DNA from: Thereva unica
Taxonomy: Eukaryota > Arthropoda > Insecta > Diptera > Therevidae
NCBI GenBank assembly: GCA_949987705.1
Contig: OX465281.1
Span: forward strand, 154,184,380-154,248,379
DNA: 64,000 bases
Direction of reading: 5' to 3'
Every line of letters begins with the position of its first letter. The stretch's first letter is position 1. The notes under the pieces are model-generated. The model was given only the letters and a program-made list of their open reading frames with translations. It made no database searches and was not told where the DNA came from. The translations under genes and the position numbers were made by a program. Shown piece after piece: positions 1 to 11,210 of this stretch.

Positions 1-395
1 CCTACTAAACGTCATGACTTCACATTTACTAATATTAAGAACCAGGTTGCTGTTAGCACACCAAGAATAAAAGGTGTCAAGGTCAACTTGCAAAAGTTTG
101 CACTCCTCAATACTCTTTATGTGACAGTAAAATTTTATGTCATCAGCGTAAATCAGTATTCTACAGTGTCTTAGCAAGAGAACAATGTCATCAATTGATA
201 ACCTAAAGAGAAGAGGGCCAAGATAACTTCCTTGGGGGACACCGGATGCGCTTCAATGGTTAATGATTTGGAACCACGAAAACGAACCAAGCTTGGTAGG
301 TCCTGTCAGCAAAGTAAGACTGGAACCATGCTAGAAGGGCTTGCGGAAAGCCAAGCATTCTTAATTTTAGAATTACAATGGAATGGGAGAGCTTG
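1..395 (-). pseudogene. Jockey-type LINE reverse transcriptase fragment
   Basis: Read on the minus strand, this stretch encodes the middle of a non-LTR reverse transcriptase. A segment resembling LGFPQALLAWFQSY is followed by a GVPQGS..LGPLLF block (about 243-205) and a YADD catalytic box (about 150-139), then the VLNISKCEVMTFSR stretch at the window edge. The order and spacing match RT motifs of Jockey/CR1-like LINEs. The reading frame shifts at least once near 245-300 and a TGA lies just upstream of GVPQGS, so it cannot make a full RT. The 3' end of the element lies outside the window. About 400-557, between this fragment and the Helentron, shows nothing recognisable. Confidence 0.75.
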
Positions 396-557
396 TCAAA
401 TTATATTGTATTAACCAGGGGTTACGGCGTGGACGCGGTGAATCGGACTAGCTGACAGAGCTGCAGTGGTAAATTCAGTTACTCAGGTTTATTCAAGTCA
501 TATTCTAACGCAGGCTCCATACCTCAGATATGTAAGCCAAACCTTCACTAAGCTTTA

Positions 558-3401
558 TCACGACACTCTTTCGGCTAAATAACGAATCCAGATTGGTTCG
601 TGAATGTGTACTCCTGTACATGACACATACAGTCCGGAACTCGTATTTCTTAAATTGGAAAAAAAGGCATCTAGTTGAGTACCGTTTCGAGTTGTGGCTG
701 ACAATGGGGATACTAACTCCAATCCATATACCGCTAAAAATAATCGAAGGTGATCACCGTCGGATGCAAGAAGATTATAATTGAAATCTCCTGCAATTAC
801 AGTAGGCATATTTGGATATTCTAACAGGAGACAATTCCGGAGATTCTCAAAAGTGCTTTTTGGTGATCGATACACAGAAGCAATGAGAGTTCCTTCTAAG
901 ATGAAGCTCGAGACACTAACACTGCCATCTGTATCGCTGGAGAATATGTTCAACGCGGATGACGAAGAATCACGATAGCCTTCCTTCAAGTAGCATCGCG
1001 CTCCCATTGCGTGGTGGCGACCTGTGCAATCGACAGAGCCAATCAACGAGTGTCCGGAAAGAAACGGTTCATCATTTGCAGTAGTCCAAGTCTCTGCCAT
1101 TAGTATTACTTGGGAGTTCATAAACACATTATCTGTGGAGTAAATCTGAGAATGCTTATGAAGAGACTGCACATTGTGGAATATGATTTGTCGAATATTC
1201 TCTGTTACAGAGCGTAGAAAAAGGAATTGAGGACAAAGCATCGAATTCTGATGCCGATTCATTTCCTGTGTCAAATCATCTGTCGCAGAAGGTGGTTTGG
1301 TCTTTTCAAATGTACCGATTAAGAAAAGACCCGCTGCTGTTGTTGCTCGGGAGCATGACACGTACAGCAGGGATCTCTTAGATATTCCCTGTAAGTGTAC
1401 AGCAACATTTGTGTATGTTGAACCTTGGCTCTTATGAATTGTCATTGCTTCCGCAGGCACTACTGGAAACTGTTTTCTAATAACTTGAAGGCTGCTGTTG
1501 GCTTTTCTTTTGATTATTAAAGCCACTGGTTCGATTGGAGTCCAAGTATTCGCCACTCCTAAATTTGAAAATAAATTCTGATGCTTCTGTCGAAGTTTCT
1601 GACCAGATCGTGGGGTCTCGAACTCAATCCATATTCGTAATGACTTTGTCATTGATGGACTATTAGGTATGATACCTCGATCAATTCTTCTTAAAATTCC
1701 AACGACGCCATTTACGAGACCATCCGAGCAATCAAGATTGCAAGTCATTACATACTGTCCACCCACTTTAAGGTATAGGCTCTTTGCCAGGCCCAGAGTT
1801 TCCGAAAGCTTAACTGTAGGTCGTGACACTGATTCGAAGATTGCTCGTTTGCCACTAGGAGTTCCCTCGCCACTTGCCATATCCCATGAATCACTCTTCG
1901 CTGCTTCTCCCGGCATGGACTGAAGTGCTAAAGTGTTAAAATCATCGACGTCTTTATTCTTATAGAAAAGATGAATTGGTTTCTGCTGACTCTCTTCCGC
2001 TGTCAAATTAGACCTTTGTCTTGAGTGCATAAGACTCACATCTGCTTCCGTCATTGTTCCTTTTGCTAAGTTGTTAAGAGCTGTTGCAAAATTAGCATCA
2101 TCCCTTTGTCTCATGATAGTTGTGAGCTCATGAACCTTAAAATAATGCCAAAGAGGTATTTGAAGAAGCTCGACAAATGCGTCAGATGATTTAGTGGAAA
2201 TTAATGAGGTGGCCATTACAGGAGGTAATTGATAGAAATCTCCGACAGCGATTACGGAAATTCCTCCAAACATTTTGTTCTTATTGAAGATATCCCTTAA
2301 CCTCTTATCAACCATTCGGAGAACTTGCTCGCTGACCATACTTATCTCATCAATCACGACAAGCTTAAGCGATGATAAATAAGTAGACATTGTATTTGAT
2401 ACAGAGTCTGAAAGTTGATGGGCGGTGTGTTGGTTCACTGGCAAGGGCAACTGAAAAGCTGTGTGAAGTGTTTGCCCGAGAATATTGAAAGCAGCTTTCC
2501 CAGTAGGAGCAGTTAAAAGGACGGTAGGTTTATCATGATCATCGCCAACTTCTGAGTTGAAAATTCTTATTAGAGCCTGGTAGAGAGTGTTGATGACATG
2601 AGACTTTCCTACCCCAGCACCCCCTTTGAGATAGAGATGTTGTGAGAACTTGAAATGAGACACAACATGAGTTATGAAATCACGTTGTTCCAAGTTTAGA
2701 GAAGAAAGCATCTTGTAAAAGTCTTCATTTGATACACGATTTGGAAGAACGAATCTCTCTGAGTATGATCTTCTCTCGTAATCACCAAATTCATTGACTT
2801 GTTCAATCCCATCTTGAAGAACATATCTTTGAAACTCATCGTAATTGGGACGATCAGTATCATAGTCATTTGGATCAGCCCGATTTTCGTGACCTGAATT
2901 GGCGCGTCTCATTTGAGATTCGAGAAATTCATCATCGAAGGCATTGAATTCACTTCGATTCAAGATAATCTGTTCTATGTTTATTCGATACTTGGCCTCA
3001 CAGTCTACAAGATCTTCACTTTCCTTCCTCCAAGGTAAATATAGCATGATTGTTTCGCGGTAATAATTGTTTGGATCTTGAGCGACATTAAAGCGTCTGA
3101 ATCGGATCACTTTCGGAAAAGATCGCTTCTTTACAAAACCAGAATTTTGTTTTAAACTTAAAAATGGATTGGAGTGTTCTACATCGCAATCTTGAATATC
3201 ATCTACATTCACATCAAGCTGGTTTCGAGTCGATCTTTTCGACTTCGAATATTCGTACCAAGCACTGGAGTAAGCCTGACTGATATCTTCAAGAGAATAC
3301 GGGCGCGCTTCATAATGGTCAATAAGTCCAGCCACAAAGATTTCAGACGATTCTGAATTGGAATCCGCAAGCTCTTTAAGCTGTTTTGGCGATAATAACA
3401 T
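558..3401 (-). pseudogene. Helentron helicase plus C-terminal EEP endonuclease part
   Basis: About 947 codons. The helicase has a Walker A (GGAGVGKSHVI), a Walker B (VVIDEISM), a GDFYQLPPV motif, a TIMRQ motif and a late AMTIHKSQG motif, all typical of Pif1-like SF1 helicases that unwind DNA during rolling-circle transposition. Motifs of the EEP nuclease fold follow over the last ~220 residues: MAETWT with the metal-binding Glu, GDFNYN, and TRNGTQLDAFFS. The usual terminal SDH is replaced by an IHEP sequence, which may weaken the nuclease. The frame is open throughout, but its upstream junction with the Rep part (3401-3415) is broken: Rep ends in a stop after PMSKAS, and the residues that normally link Rep to helicase in this family appear to be missing, suggesting a small deletion with frameshift. 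Confidence 0.85.
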
Positions 3402-3411
3402 TCTCGATCGC

Positions 3412-4556
3412 TCATGAAGCTTTGCTCATCGGGATTTGCAGAATGTTGTAAACTGCTTCTTGGGCTGATAACTCACTGTTTCTATGAAATTCCGACCCAA
3501 GTCTACGCATGAGAGATGAAAGACTTTGATTACCTGATCGATGTTCTTCCAGTGCTCTCTTCATAAGGTCACTCATACCCTTGTCACTCTTGTTAATGTA
3601 GTCAATTACATAGCAACAACAAGCGTATGCATCCAAGACAAACTGAATATCCATATTGGCCGTGTGAATTCTGAGTATTTTTTCATTGTAATTATTAATG
3701 AATATCTCACAAGGCCGGCGACGCAGGAAGACTTTATCTCTCGCTAGTGAAGAACGGATTATATTAATATATGTTTCTTTGTCAAGATGAAGAGCTCTAA
3801 GAAACTCATCGAAAGAGGTTAATGCAAGAGGTCCATCTGACTCAAGATATATTTTGATCCGTTTTAATTCACTTTTACAACTCCTTATTTCATTTTCTGA
3901 TATATGAAGAGGAGTAAGAATTCGTGTGCGGTCCATAGGAAAGAATGGAATTCCAAACCGACATTTTATTCCTCTGTTACTTTTCTTCCTGCATGTGGAA
4001 GTATGACGATGTGTATTTAGAGGCAAGAGTTGATGAATAGAGTCCTCTTCAGGATAGTCTGTTGAGCATGAGATCAGTTCATCTATGAATTGACATATTG
4101 CTTCAACATTTTGAACATCGTTTTCTTTGTAAATGGGAGCGTTACCGACCCAGAGAATCGTGTGAACATGAGGAGAGCCTCTATGTTGAAATTCCACTCT
4201 ATAGAAGTAGTGGAGAATTTCTCGATCTCTTAAAGGGCCTTCTGAACATTTGAACGTTTTTATTAGCGCTTGGAATCGGTTGTCAAAGTATCTTGCACAA
4301 GTTACAGGGTCACGCTGAATTAAAATTTCTTTTTCATGCTTAGTGATTTCACCTGCTTGTTCTATAGAAATCTCCTCATCGTCAAGAACTTTCTTAAGGA
4401 TAACAATAAGTTCCAGCCATTTAATTTCAGCAGCACTGAGAGTTTGGAACAAATTCGGTAAACCAAATTGACGCACCATTGCTCGTACTCTCAGTCCCTC
4501 TTGATGCCAATGATGACAAGAATTTCTAATTCCTTGAAAAATGCGATATGCATTGT
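3412..4556 (-). pseudogene. Helentron Rep (HUH-Tyr) nuclease part
   Basis: This piece holds the replication initiator domain that nicks and joins transposon DNA. The HUH motif is visible as FQHRGSPHVHTILW, the two histidines that bind the metal. The catalytic tyrosine region is YVIDYINKSDKG, with two tyrosines four residues apart as expected for Helitron Rep. A Cys/His cluster (TCRKK...CRFGIPFFPM) lies between them. The reading frame resumes at MLRDDNAYRIFQG right after the RTE insertion; codons above 4570 in this frame come from the RTE tail, not the Helentron. It ends in a stop at 3412 shortly before the helicase frame starts. Confidence 0.85.
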
Positions 4557-4569
4557 CATCACGCAGCAT
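4557..4569. repeat. Target-site duplication of RTE insertion, copy 1
   Basis: CATCACGCAGCAT. It is identical to 5393-5405 and the next base on either side differs, so it is a perfect 13-bp duplication flanking the RTE fragment. Confidence 0.9.
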
Positions 4570-5392
4570 CTTCTTCTTCTTCTTTAACGGCTCTACAACC
4601 GGGATCCGGTCCTGGCCTCGCGCAACTGTTCTTTCCACCGGTCCCGATTCTGAGCCGATGTCATCCAGTTTGGCATCCCTAAACTCTGAGCGTCCTGGTC
4701 CACGCCATCCTTCCAGCGAAGGTTGGGCCTCCCTCGCTGTCGCACCCCATAGGTCTTACCGCAGAGAACTTTCCGAGCAGGCTTATCTTCACTCATACGA
4801 GCTAGATGCCCTGCCCACCGGAGCTTACCGAGCTTTATTTTCTTCACAACATCTATGTCGCGATAGCGCTCGTAGATCTCGTCATTGTAGAGTCTCCGGA
4901 ATCGTCCTTCCTCACATACGGGGCCAACAATCCTCCGAAGAATTTTCCTCTCAAACACGCCCAAGAGGTTTGAGTGCTTTTTGCTAAGCACCCACGTTTC
5001 GGATGCATATGTGAGAACGGGTAAGACCATCGTCTTATATAGTAAAAGTTTAGACGTTATGGTTAGATATTTGGATTTGAAGAGCCTTGACAGACTATAG
5101 TAGGCTTTGTTGGCTTTTAGCAGTCGTGCGCGTATTTCTGGTTCCATGCTATTGTCGGCTGCTACTATTGACCCAAGGTAGGTAAATGATTTTACCACGT
5201 CAAACTCGTGTTCCGCTACCTTGATTGTGGGACCAATGTTAGGTGTTCTTCCAGACGAAGCCACCATGTACTTTGTTTTGCTTTCGTTAATGTGCAGTCC
5301 CAGATTTCCTGCCGCTTGCTCAATCTGAGTGAAAGCTTCTTGTACAGCTGTTGTTGTTCTTTCAATGATGTCAATGTCGTCTGCGTAAGCTG
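4570..5392 (-). mobile_element. 5'-truncated RTE-type LINE inserted in the Helentron
   Basis: An 823-bp minus-strand insertion. It encodes the end of an RTE-type reverse transcriptase, starting at the catalytic box (YADDIDII), through LHINESKTKYM, FTYLGSIVA and LTYASETWVLS, to the typical RTE C terminus (LRWAGHLARM, GRPNLRWKD). The stop is followed by an AAG-rich tail, seen as (TTC)n at 4571-4584 on the plus strand. It lacks the endonuclease and most of the RT, as expected for a 5'-truncated copy. The insertion happens to stay in frame with the Helentron N-terminal part, giving a chimeric open frame from 7409 to 4593. Confidence 0.92.
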
Positions 5393-5405
5393 CATCACGC
5401 AGCAT
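5393..5405. repeat. Target-site duplication of RTE insertion, copy 2
   Basis: CATCACGCAGCAT, identical to 4557-4569. It encodes the same Helentron residues (MLRD on the minus strand) seen at the other side of the insertion. Confidence 0.9.
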
Positions 5406-6639
5406 ACCATCCACAAAGTCGGGATTAGAAATTTGTGCTGCCGTGACAACTTGCTCTCCAGTGTTTCTTCTTTTACGAAGACAAATTTGGTGATTACTTG
5501 AAATTCGACTAATTTCAAGAACTTTTGCAGCATAAAGAACGAATTCAGTTGATTCAGCTGCTCTTCTGTCTGATCTCCTTACCAAAGATTTAAAGAGTTC
5601 AGTTTTGCTGAGTTCCTTTTCCTTTCCGGCAGCGTTAATTTTGCCTGATAACCTTTCCCCTCCGAATAGTTTTGGAAATGCTAAAAACGGAGAATCTTTA
5701 TCGAAAAGTACAGAAATCGGCCGATTTCCTTCGGCAGGAGCCAAACGAATTCCTTCTACAGAGTCCAATTGTTGAATCTCAGCGGATATCAATGTCTCAG
5801 TACCGCCCGGATTTAATTCCTCACTATCATCTGGCGCCTCAATCATAATATTTTGAATATTATGTCCTACAACACTTGCATTACCTTCTTCAGCCCATGG
5901 TGATCCTAATAAAATTCCATCGATATCCTGAATTTGTGTGAATTTGTGTCTTTGAACTTCTTGCATCCAGTTGGAACTAAGTGAAATTCCGTACTCTCGA
6001 TAAAGAGGTGAAGCTGAAAGGCGACGAGCAGCATCATAGACGAGCTGTGGACGTATATTTTCGGAAGCATAGTTTGACAAAACATGCATTTGTCTGGCAA
6101 GGCGAATGAATGCGCACCCCGAGTTATTGACTTGTCTTGGCAATGATGAGACAGTCGTGTCAATAGAGACAGGCACATTTACAATCTGCCCCTTAGTTCG
6201 ATATTGACCACGAATTCCGTAAACAGCCCAAATACATTGAAACACATGACGAGGTGAAACTAAACGTGCCTCGAGCTTAGTAAGGCGTGAGACTTCAATG
6301 GGGATCGATGGAAATGAAAGGCCATTAGTGAGGCATAAATTCGGAATTTTGTTCCCTTTAATGGCAGAATAACACGTCCCACATAGATTATATAACCCTT
6401 TTGACTGGGATATAAATCCAATTTTAATTTTGAAATCTGCTGGTTTAGTTTCAAGTTGCTGTAAGGACATTGTTTTTATAGACCGTGCGAACCAAAGTCC
6501 TTCACAGCAATTGCATGATACTGTTGGGCCTTCCTTGATCGTATTAAGAAAAGTTGAACTGGCACTGTGCCAGGACTGGTTCAAATTTTCTCGATTAAGT
6601 AGACGTGCTCGAGTGTTTCGAGCTTGCTCTTCCCGATGG

Positions 6640-7540
6640 CGATCCTCGTCATTGCGAGCACGTCTGCGGGCTTGAGTATTTAAGTTCTGCTCTTGCCGAC
6701 GGCGATTTTCATCCGTACGAGCAAGTCTGCGGGCTTGAGTATTTGGGTCCTGCTCTTGCCGACGGCGATCTTCTTCCATACGAGCAAATGTGCGGGCTAC
6801 AGCATCTCTTTCTTGCTCTTGCCGACGGCGATCTTCATCCGTACGAGCAAGTCTGCGGGCTTGAGTATTTAGGTCCTGCTCTTGCCGACGGCGATCTTCT
6901 TCCATACGAGCAAATGCGCGGGCTACAGCATCTCTTTCTTGCTCTTGCCGACAGCGATCTTCATCCGTACGAGCAAGTCTGCGGGCTTGAGTATTTAGGT
7001 CCTGCTCTTGCCGACGGCGATCTTCTTCCATACGAGCAAATGTGCGGGCTACAGCATCTCTTTCTTGCTCTTGCCGACGGCGATTTTCATCCGTACGAGC
7101 AAGTCTGCGGGCTTGAGTATTTAGGTCCTGCTCTTGCCGACGGCGATCTTCTTCCATACGAGCAAATGTGCGGGCTACAGCATCTCTTTCTTGCTCTTGC
7201 CGACGGCGATCTTCATCCGTACGAGCAAGTCTGCGGGCTTGAGTATTTAGGTCCTGCTCTTGCCGACGGCGATCTTCTTCCATACGAGCAAATGTGCGGG
7301 CTACAGCATCTCTTTCTTGCTCTTGCCGACGGCGATCTTCATCTGTACGCGCAAGTCTGCGGGCTTGAGTATTTAGGTCCTGCTCTTGCCGACGGCGATC
7401 TTCTTCCATACGAGCAAATGTGCGGGCTACAGCATCTCTTTCTTGCTCTTGTCGACGGCGATCTTCATCGTTGCGAGCAAGTCGGTGGGCCTCAGTATTT
7501 CGTTCTTGCTCTTGCCGACGACGATGCTCATGCTCACGTG
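6640..7540. repeat. Coding tandem repeat, 126-bp period
   Basis: A 126-bp unit (42 codons) made of two related 63-bp halves is repeated about seven times. For example TCCATACGAG recurs at 6775, 6901 and 7027. Divergence is a few bases per unit. The period is a multiple of three, so the Helentron frame stays open. The opposite strand is also open as a by-product and is not taken as a gene. Confidence 0.9.
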
Positions 7541-7689
7541 CAATTTTATGAGCTTCTGCATCTACTTGTCGTTGTGTGTGACGGTATTCATTATTACTAC
7601 GTCTATTTCGCTGCGACGCGGTGCGAAGAGTACGACGTCGTTCGGCTGCTTCTTTTTTTTGCGCTATCGATTATTTTTTTCGAGGCATA

Positions 7690-8160
7690 TTTTGTTCTAA
7701 ATCTTTGTACTAGAAATTTTATTATATGTATGTATTTATATAATAATAAATAGCTGTGAAAACAGCTGATTTAATACAAACACAAAACGAACAAATTTTA
7801 CCTGACAAAATCGTAGCAGTTTGTTGTAAAACAACTAATCTGAAATAATAAAAATTTAACGTATGATAGGCTCTAATCAAATATTTTACAATAATATTTT
7901 ATTGATATTTAGAAGAAAACTAAAATGATCACAACTTTATATTCCATTACAACTGCTACTTTGTATAAAATATAATTATTTTTACTTTCAAATAGCTAAT
8001 AGCCGTGTTTTTTTAATGAGCTATATAGTTCTTCCCCATACAAATCTCAAGACCTAAGTTTTATCGGGGTCTCTATCGAGGTTTTGGAAAATTTCTCAAT
8101 ATCCCTTTCTTTTCGGAATGTTCCATACTTTTCGGCGGTTTGAAAACGTAATTTAAAAAT
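7690..8160. other. AT-rich spacer, nothing recognised
   Basis: Upstream of the Helentron start. It is AT-rich, with short palindromes such as AGCTGTGAAAACAGCT near 7751, but no coding or RNA gene signal. The Helentron terminus probably lies here but I could not place it. Confidence 0.4.
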
Positions 8161-8544
8161 AATAAAAAAAATTTTAAAAACCGACTTCAGAAAAAAAACC
8201 GCACAAAATGCACAAAAAAGGATGACATAATTGTTTGTAATTCTTAACAACATTAATCCAATCAGAATGGATCTAGAAAGAAGAATCACTTTTGAAGACG
8301 GTGCTCAACCCTGTGGGTGATGCATTAGGGGATTAGCCTAACAAAGAAATGAAAACAATTGCCGAAGCAAGAGTTAGTGCAATCAAAGTCAACTACTACC
8401 TGGCACCGTCTTCAAAAGTGATTCTTCTTTCTAGATCCATTCTGATTGGATTAATGTTGTTAAGAATTACAAACAATTATTTCATCCTTTTTTGTGCATT
8501 TTGTGCGGTTTTTTTCTGAAGTCGGTTTTTAAAATTTTTTTATT
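8161..8544. mobile_element. Inverted-repeat (foldback MITE-like) element
   Basis: Two arms of about 143 bp, 8161-8304 and 8403-8544, are nearly perfect reverse complements and are separated by a ~98-bp spacer. The arms carry AAAACCGACTTCAG near the outer ends and CACTTTTGAAGACGGTGC at the inner ends. There is no coding capacity. Symmetric long arms with a short unique centre fit a palindromic non-autonomous DNA element. A related short piece (ATTCTTCTTT..ATCCATTCTG) recurs near 8962-8986. Confidence 0.75.
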
Positions 8545-9536
8545 GCGTACTTTTTAGTCCATTCATTTTTTTCGGGGGCAATATAAAAAAAATATTAAGG
8601 TTGGTCTACAGGGCACAAATAGATCGTTGCGTGTGAACTCAACTGTTCGGCTTGCACAATGTAAAATGTTTGGATTGTACCAAATATGTCTGTGATGTTC
8701 AACCACTTGCTCCTCCGACCTTATCACAATCAATGTAATATAATACAACGCGTAGATAAGTATAAATATAATGCGCAATAACTAATGGAGGTAGTTTTCA
8801 CTCGTCATTTGCACTCAGTATATTTCCACAATTCGACTTGCGCCAGACTAGACAAATCAAAAAAAAACTAAATTGTTGCGTATGAGCCTACCTTTACGAT
8901 ATATATGAGACGCTGCCATAGTATCGTTTAACCGACGATGCAGCGTACGTATTGCGTGAATGATTCTTCTTTTTAAATCCATTCTGGGAAGTATAACACG
9001 CCGCCGCGCCATCGAAAAAATCTAAGCAGTAACTGAATGGTTTTTGCAGTAATGTATTTGCATATTTTCGAACGAATTTACAAAAAAAAACTTATTTAAT
9101 ATGAAACAAAATTCTCCGGGGAAATTAAAAGAAATATTTATTGTGAAGTCGATAGCTTACTGTACTATACTCGTCATACACTTTCATTTGATACCCAGAA
9201 CAAGAACGATATAAAGAAAAAGTAAGCCACCATTTTGTGTTGGCCGCCATTTTGGGTGTTGAATGACGTCACATAGCGAAGTGTGTTCTACTTGTCTTAC
9301 CCTTTTATTTTATACCCATTTCTGGAGTCGGGGAACCCAATTGCAAAATTCGACCGCCATTTTGGAACCGCCATCTTGATTTTTTTACAAAATGATCAGA
9401 TTGTATTGTCATGCGAACTATTAGTATGTGTAAAATTTGCAGTGGAAGTTGGTCAAAAGTTCAACGTTTGTTTACAGTACACACATATACAAATCAAGGA
9501 AATATAAGCCTAATTCCCCTTGATATTGGGGAAATC
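8545..9536. other. Non-coding spacer with GCCATTTTG motifs
   Basis: No gene is seen. Between about 9225 and 9380 the motif CGCCATTTTG, or close variants, occurs about four times in what looks like two diverged copies of a longer unit. The same motif core is part of the satellite at 19.5-20.7 kb. Confidence 0.35.
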
Positions 9537-9790
9537 CAGTGTTGGGCCAAACTAAATTTCTGGACGATTAAAAATTGACAATTAATTAATTGTTAATCAC
9601 GTCTACTGCAATTAACAATTAATTAATTGTAATTGTGAAAACTCGCAATTAACAATTAATTAATTGTTAATCGCGTCTATTGCAATTAACAATTAATTAA
9701 TTGTAATTGTGAAAATTCGCAATTAACAATTAATTAATTGTTAGTCGTGAGTTACCACAATTAAAGACGATTAATCAATTGTCAATCATT
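9537..9790. mobile_element. hAT-like terminal region with AT-rich palindromic repeats
   Basis: It begins CAGTGTTGGGCC, like many hAT terminal inverted repeats, followed by tandem copies of an ATTAACAATTAATTAATTG-type unit alternating with GTGAAAA and TCGCAATT. The inverted counterpart GCCCAACACTG lies at 21100-21110. No transposase is visible. Confidence 0.5.
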
Positions 9791-10167
9791 TTTATGGATT
9801 TGATTAAAAACTAAAAATTAAAATTTATTATTATATGGAAAGAGTAGTAGTATGTTATTTTTTATTAGTTCATTTTAAAAAGCGTGTTTTTAGTTTTTAA
9901 AGTAAAAACTTTTTTAGCACCTTTGCGTCACGGTCAATTTTTTGCGTGCCGTGGGGTAACAATTTGGCTTTGGGGATTTTAGTTTGTATTGTATGAATTA
10001 TCTATAATAACATTCTAGTTGTGCCATTTTCAACATTTTTCGAAATCGAAATCAATGGAGCAATTTTTTAGAAGAGATTTTTTTATTTTATGTTTTTTTG
10101 TTTGACCGGAAGAGAATTTTTTACAGAAGAGAATTTCGTTTTGTGTTTGATTTTTTTTGCTATTTTT
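9791..10167. other. AT-rich spacer, nothing recognised
   Basis: T-rich stretches and no open frame or repeat that I can assign. Confidence 0.3.
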
Positions 10168-11159
10168 AACTTCCCAGTATAGGAAGTTATTGTAATCGGT
10201 CCGAAAATCGAAATCGAAAATTTCAACGTATTTTCATGTTTCAAGGTCCCAGGAGCATTTTAAGCAAAAAATTGGGAGCAAGTATGTGTGTGTGTGTGTA
10301 TGTGCGTACAGATGTGGTCATTTTTTCCTGCACGATATCGCGCGAACCAAAACTGATATCGACATCGTTGAGGTGTCGTTCGAAGCGTATTAACCGAAAT
10401 ATGATCTGAAAAGATTTTCATGAAATTCGGTCGAGCCGTTTTTTTGTTTAAGCGGCGTAAGCGATTTTTGTACCTGCATCGCCCGAACCACGAAAGATAT
10501 TGACTTACTTCAGGTGCCGTTCGAAGCGTATTAGCGACAATATAATCTGAAAAGATTTTTTTAATATTCGGTCCATCGGTTTTTTGGTTTAAATGACTTA
10601 AGTGAGTTTTGCACCTGCACGATATCGCGCGAACTATAAAAGATATCGACTTAGTTGACGTGCCGTTCGAAGAGTATTAACCAAAATGTGATCTGAAAAG
10701 ATTTTCATAAAATTCGGTCGAGCCGTTTTTTTGTTTAAGCGGCGTAAGCGATTTTTGTACCTGCATCGCCCGAACCACGAAAGATATTGACTTACTTGAG
10801 GTGCCGTTCGAAGCGTATTAGCGACAATATAATCTGAAAAGATTTTTATAATATTCGGTCCAGCGCTTTTTTGGTTTAAATGACTTAAGTGATTTTTGTA
10901 CCTGCACGATACCGCGCGACCTAAAAACTATATCGACTTCATTGAGGTTCCGAAAAACATTAGTACATCAATTTTATATACATTTGCTTCATCCTAATCT
11001 TATAAGTGCGCACATTTAGTTTGACATTTTAGCGAAAATATTGATAAACAATTGTGACAAATTCTCGGTATTACATATATATATTCTACAATTGCCTATT
11101 GTTCATTTATTATTAAAATATCCAATCATAATATTCAACATCCATCATACTGGGAAGTT
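10168..11159. mobile_element. Non-autonomous element with ACTTCCCAGTAT ends
   Basis: Bounded by AACTTCCCAGTAT (10168-10180) and its reverse complement ATACTGGGAAGTT (11147-11159). The left end is itself a hairpin (AACTTCC..GGAAGTT, 10168-10188). The interior has a (TG)n stretch near 10286 and a tandem array. No coding capacity. The DNA transposon superfamily was not determined. Confidence 0.5.
10310..10940. repeat. Tandem repeat, ~143-bp period, four units
   Basis: Units carry CCTGCACGATATCGCGCGAA, GCCGTTCGAAGCGTATTA and ATCTGAAAAGATTTT, the last near 10404, 10545, 10690 and 10832. Units 1 and 3 resemble each other (TAACC..ATGATCTG), as do units 2 and 4 (TAGCGACAATATAATCTG), so a two-unit block was duplicated. 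Confidence 0.75.
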
Positions 11160-11210
11160 GATCGTGTGGACCGAAAGGGTCGAACCCACATCCCAACTAG
11201 TTCGCTATTT

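Larger units (their letters stand above)
558..7688 (-). mobile_element. Helentron (Helitron2-type rolling-circle transposon), interrupted
   Basis: The minus strand encodes, in order, a Helitron N-terminal region, a Rep HUH-Tyr domain, an SF1 Pif1-like helicase and a C-terminal endonuclease/exonuclease/phosphatase domain. A C-terminal EEP domain after the helicase is the hallmark of Helentrons as opposed to classical Helitrons. The coding span is split by an RTE insertion (4570-5392), a break near 3401-3415 and a frameshift in a homopolymer near 7655. Terminal sequences were not identified, so the coordinates given are the coding limits, not the element ends. This copy is not expected to be autonomous. 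Confidence 0.85.
5393..7688 (-). pseudogene. Helentron N-terminal part with Arg/Glu/Gln-rich repeats
   Basis: The probable original start is the ATG at 7688-7686 (MPRKK...), which leads into a basic stretch. A shift in the T8 run near 7652-7659 is needed to enter the long open frame. About seven 42-residue repeats rich in Arg, Gln, Glu and Asp follow (EEDRRRQEQ alternating with NTQARRLART), predicted to be helical or coiled-coil. Next comes the conserved Helitron N-terminal region with a Cys cluster (CNCCEGLWF, CGTCYSAIKG), NGLSFPSIP and LEARLVSPR, then a segment ending at FVDGMLRD where the RTE is inserted. Continuation into Rep is at 4556. I recognise this as the region upstream of Rep in insect Helitrons; its exact role is unknown. 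Confidence 0.8.

Noticed and set aside
5216..5533. Separate short minus- and plus-strand frames around the RTE insertion
   Set aside because: Shadows of the Helentron and RTE coding frames.
6605..7753. Long plus-strand frame rich in Leu/Ala/Asp/Tyr opposite the Helentron repeats
   Set aside because: It is the antisense reading of the 126-bp coding repeat; no independent domain, and the minus strand carries the conserved Helentron protein.
11160..11205. tRNA-like GGTCGAACCC near 11178
   Set aside because: No cloverleaf arms or anticodon stem can be built around it; it belongs to the end of the TIR repeat.
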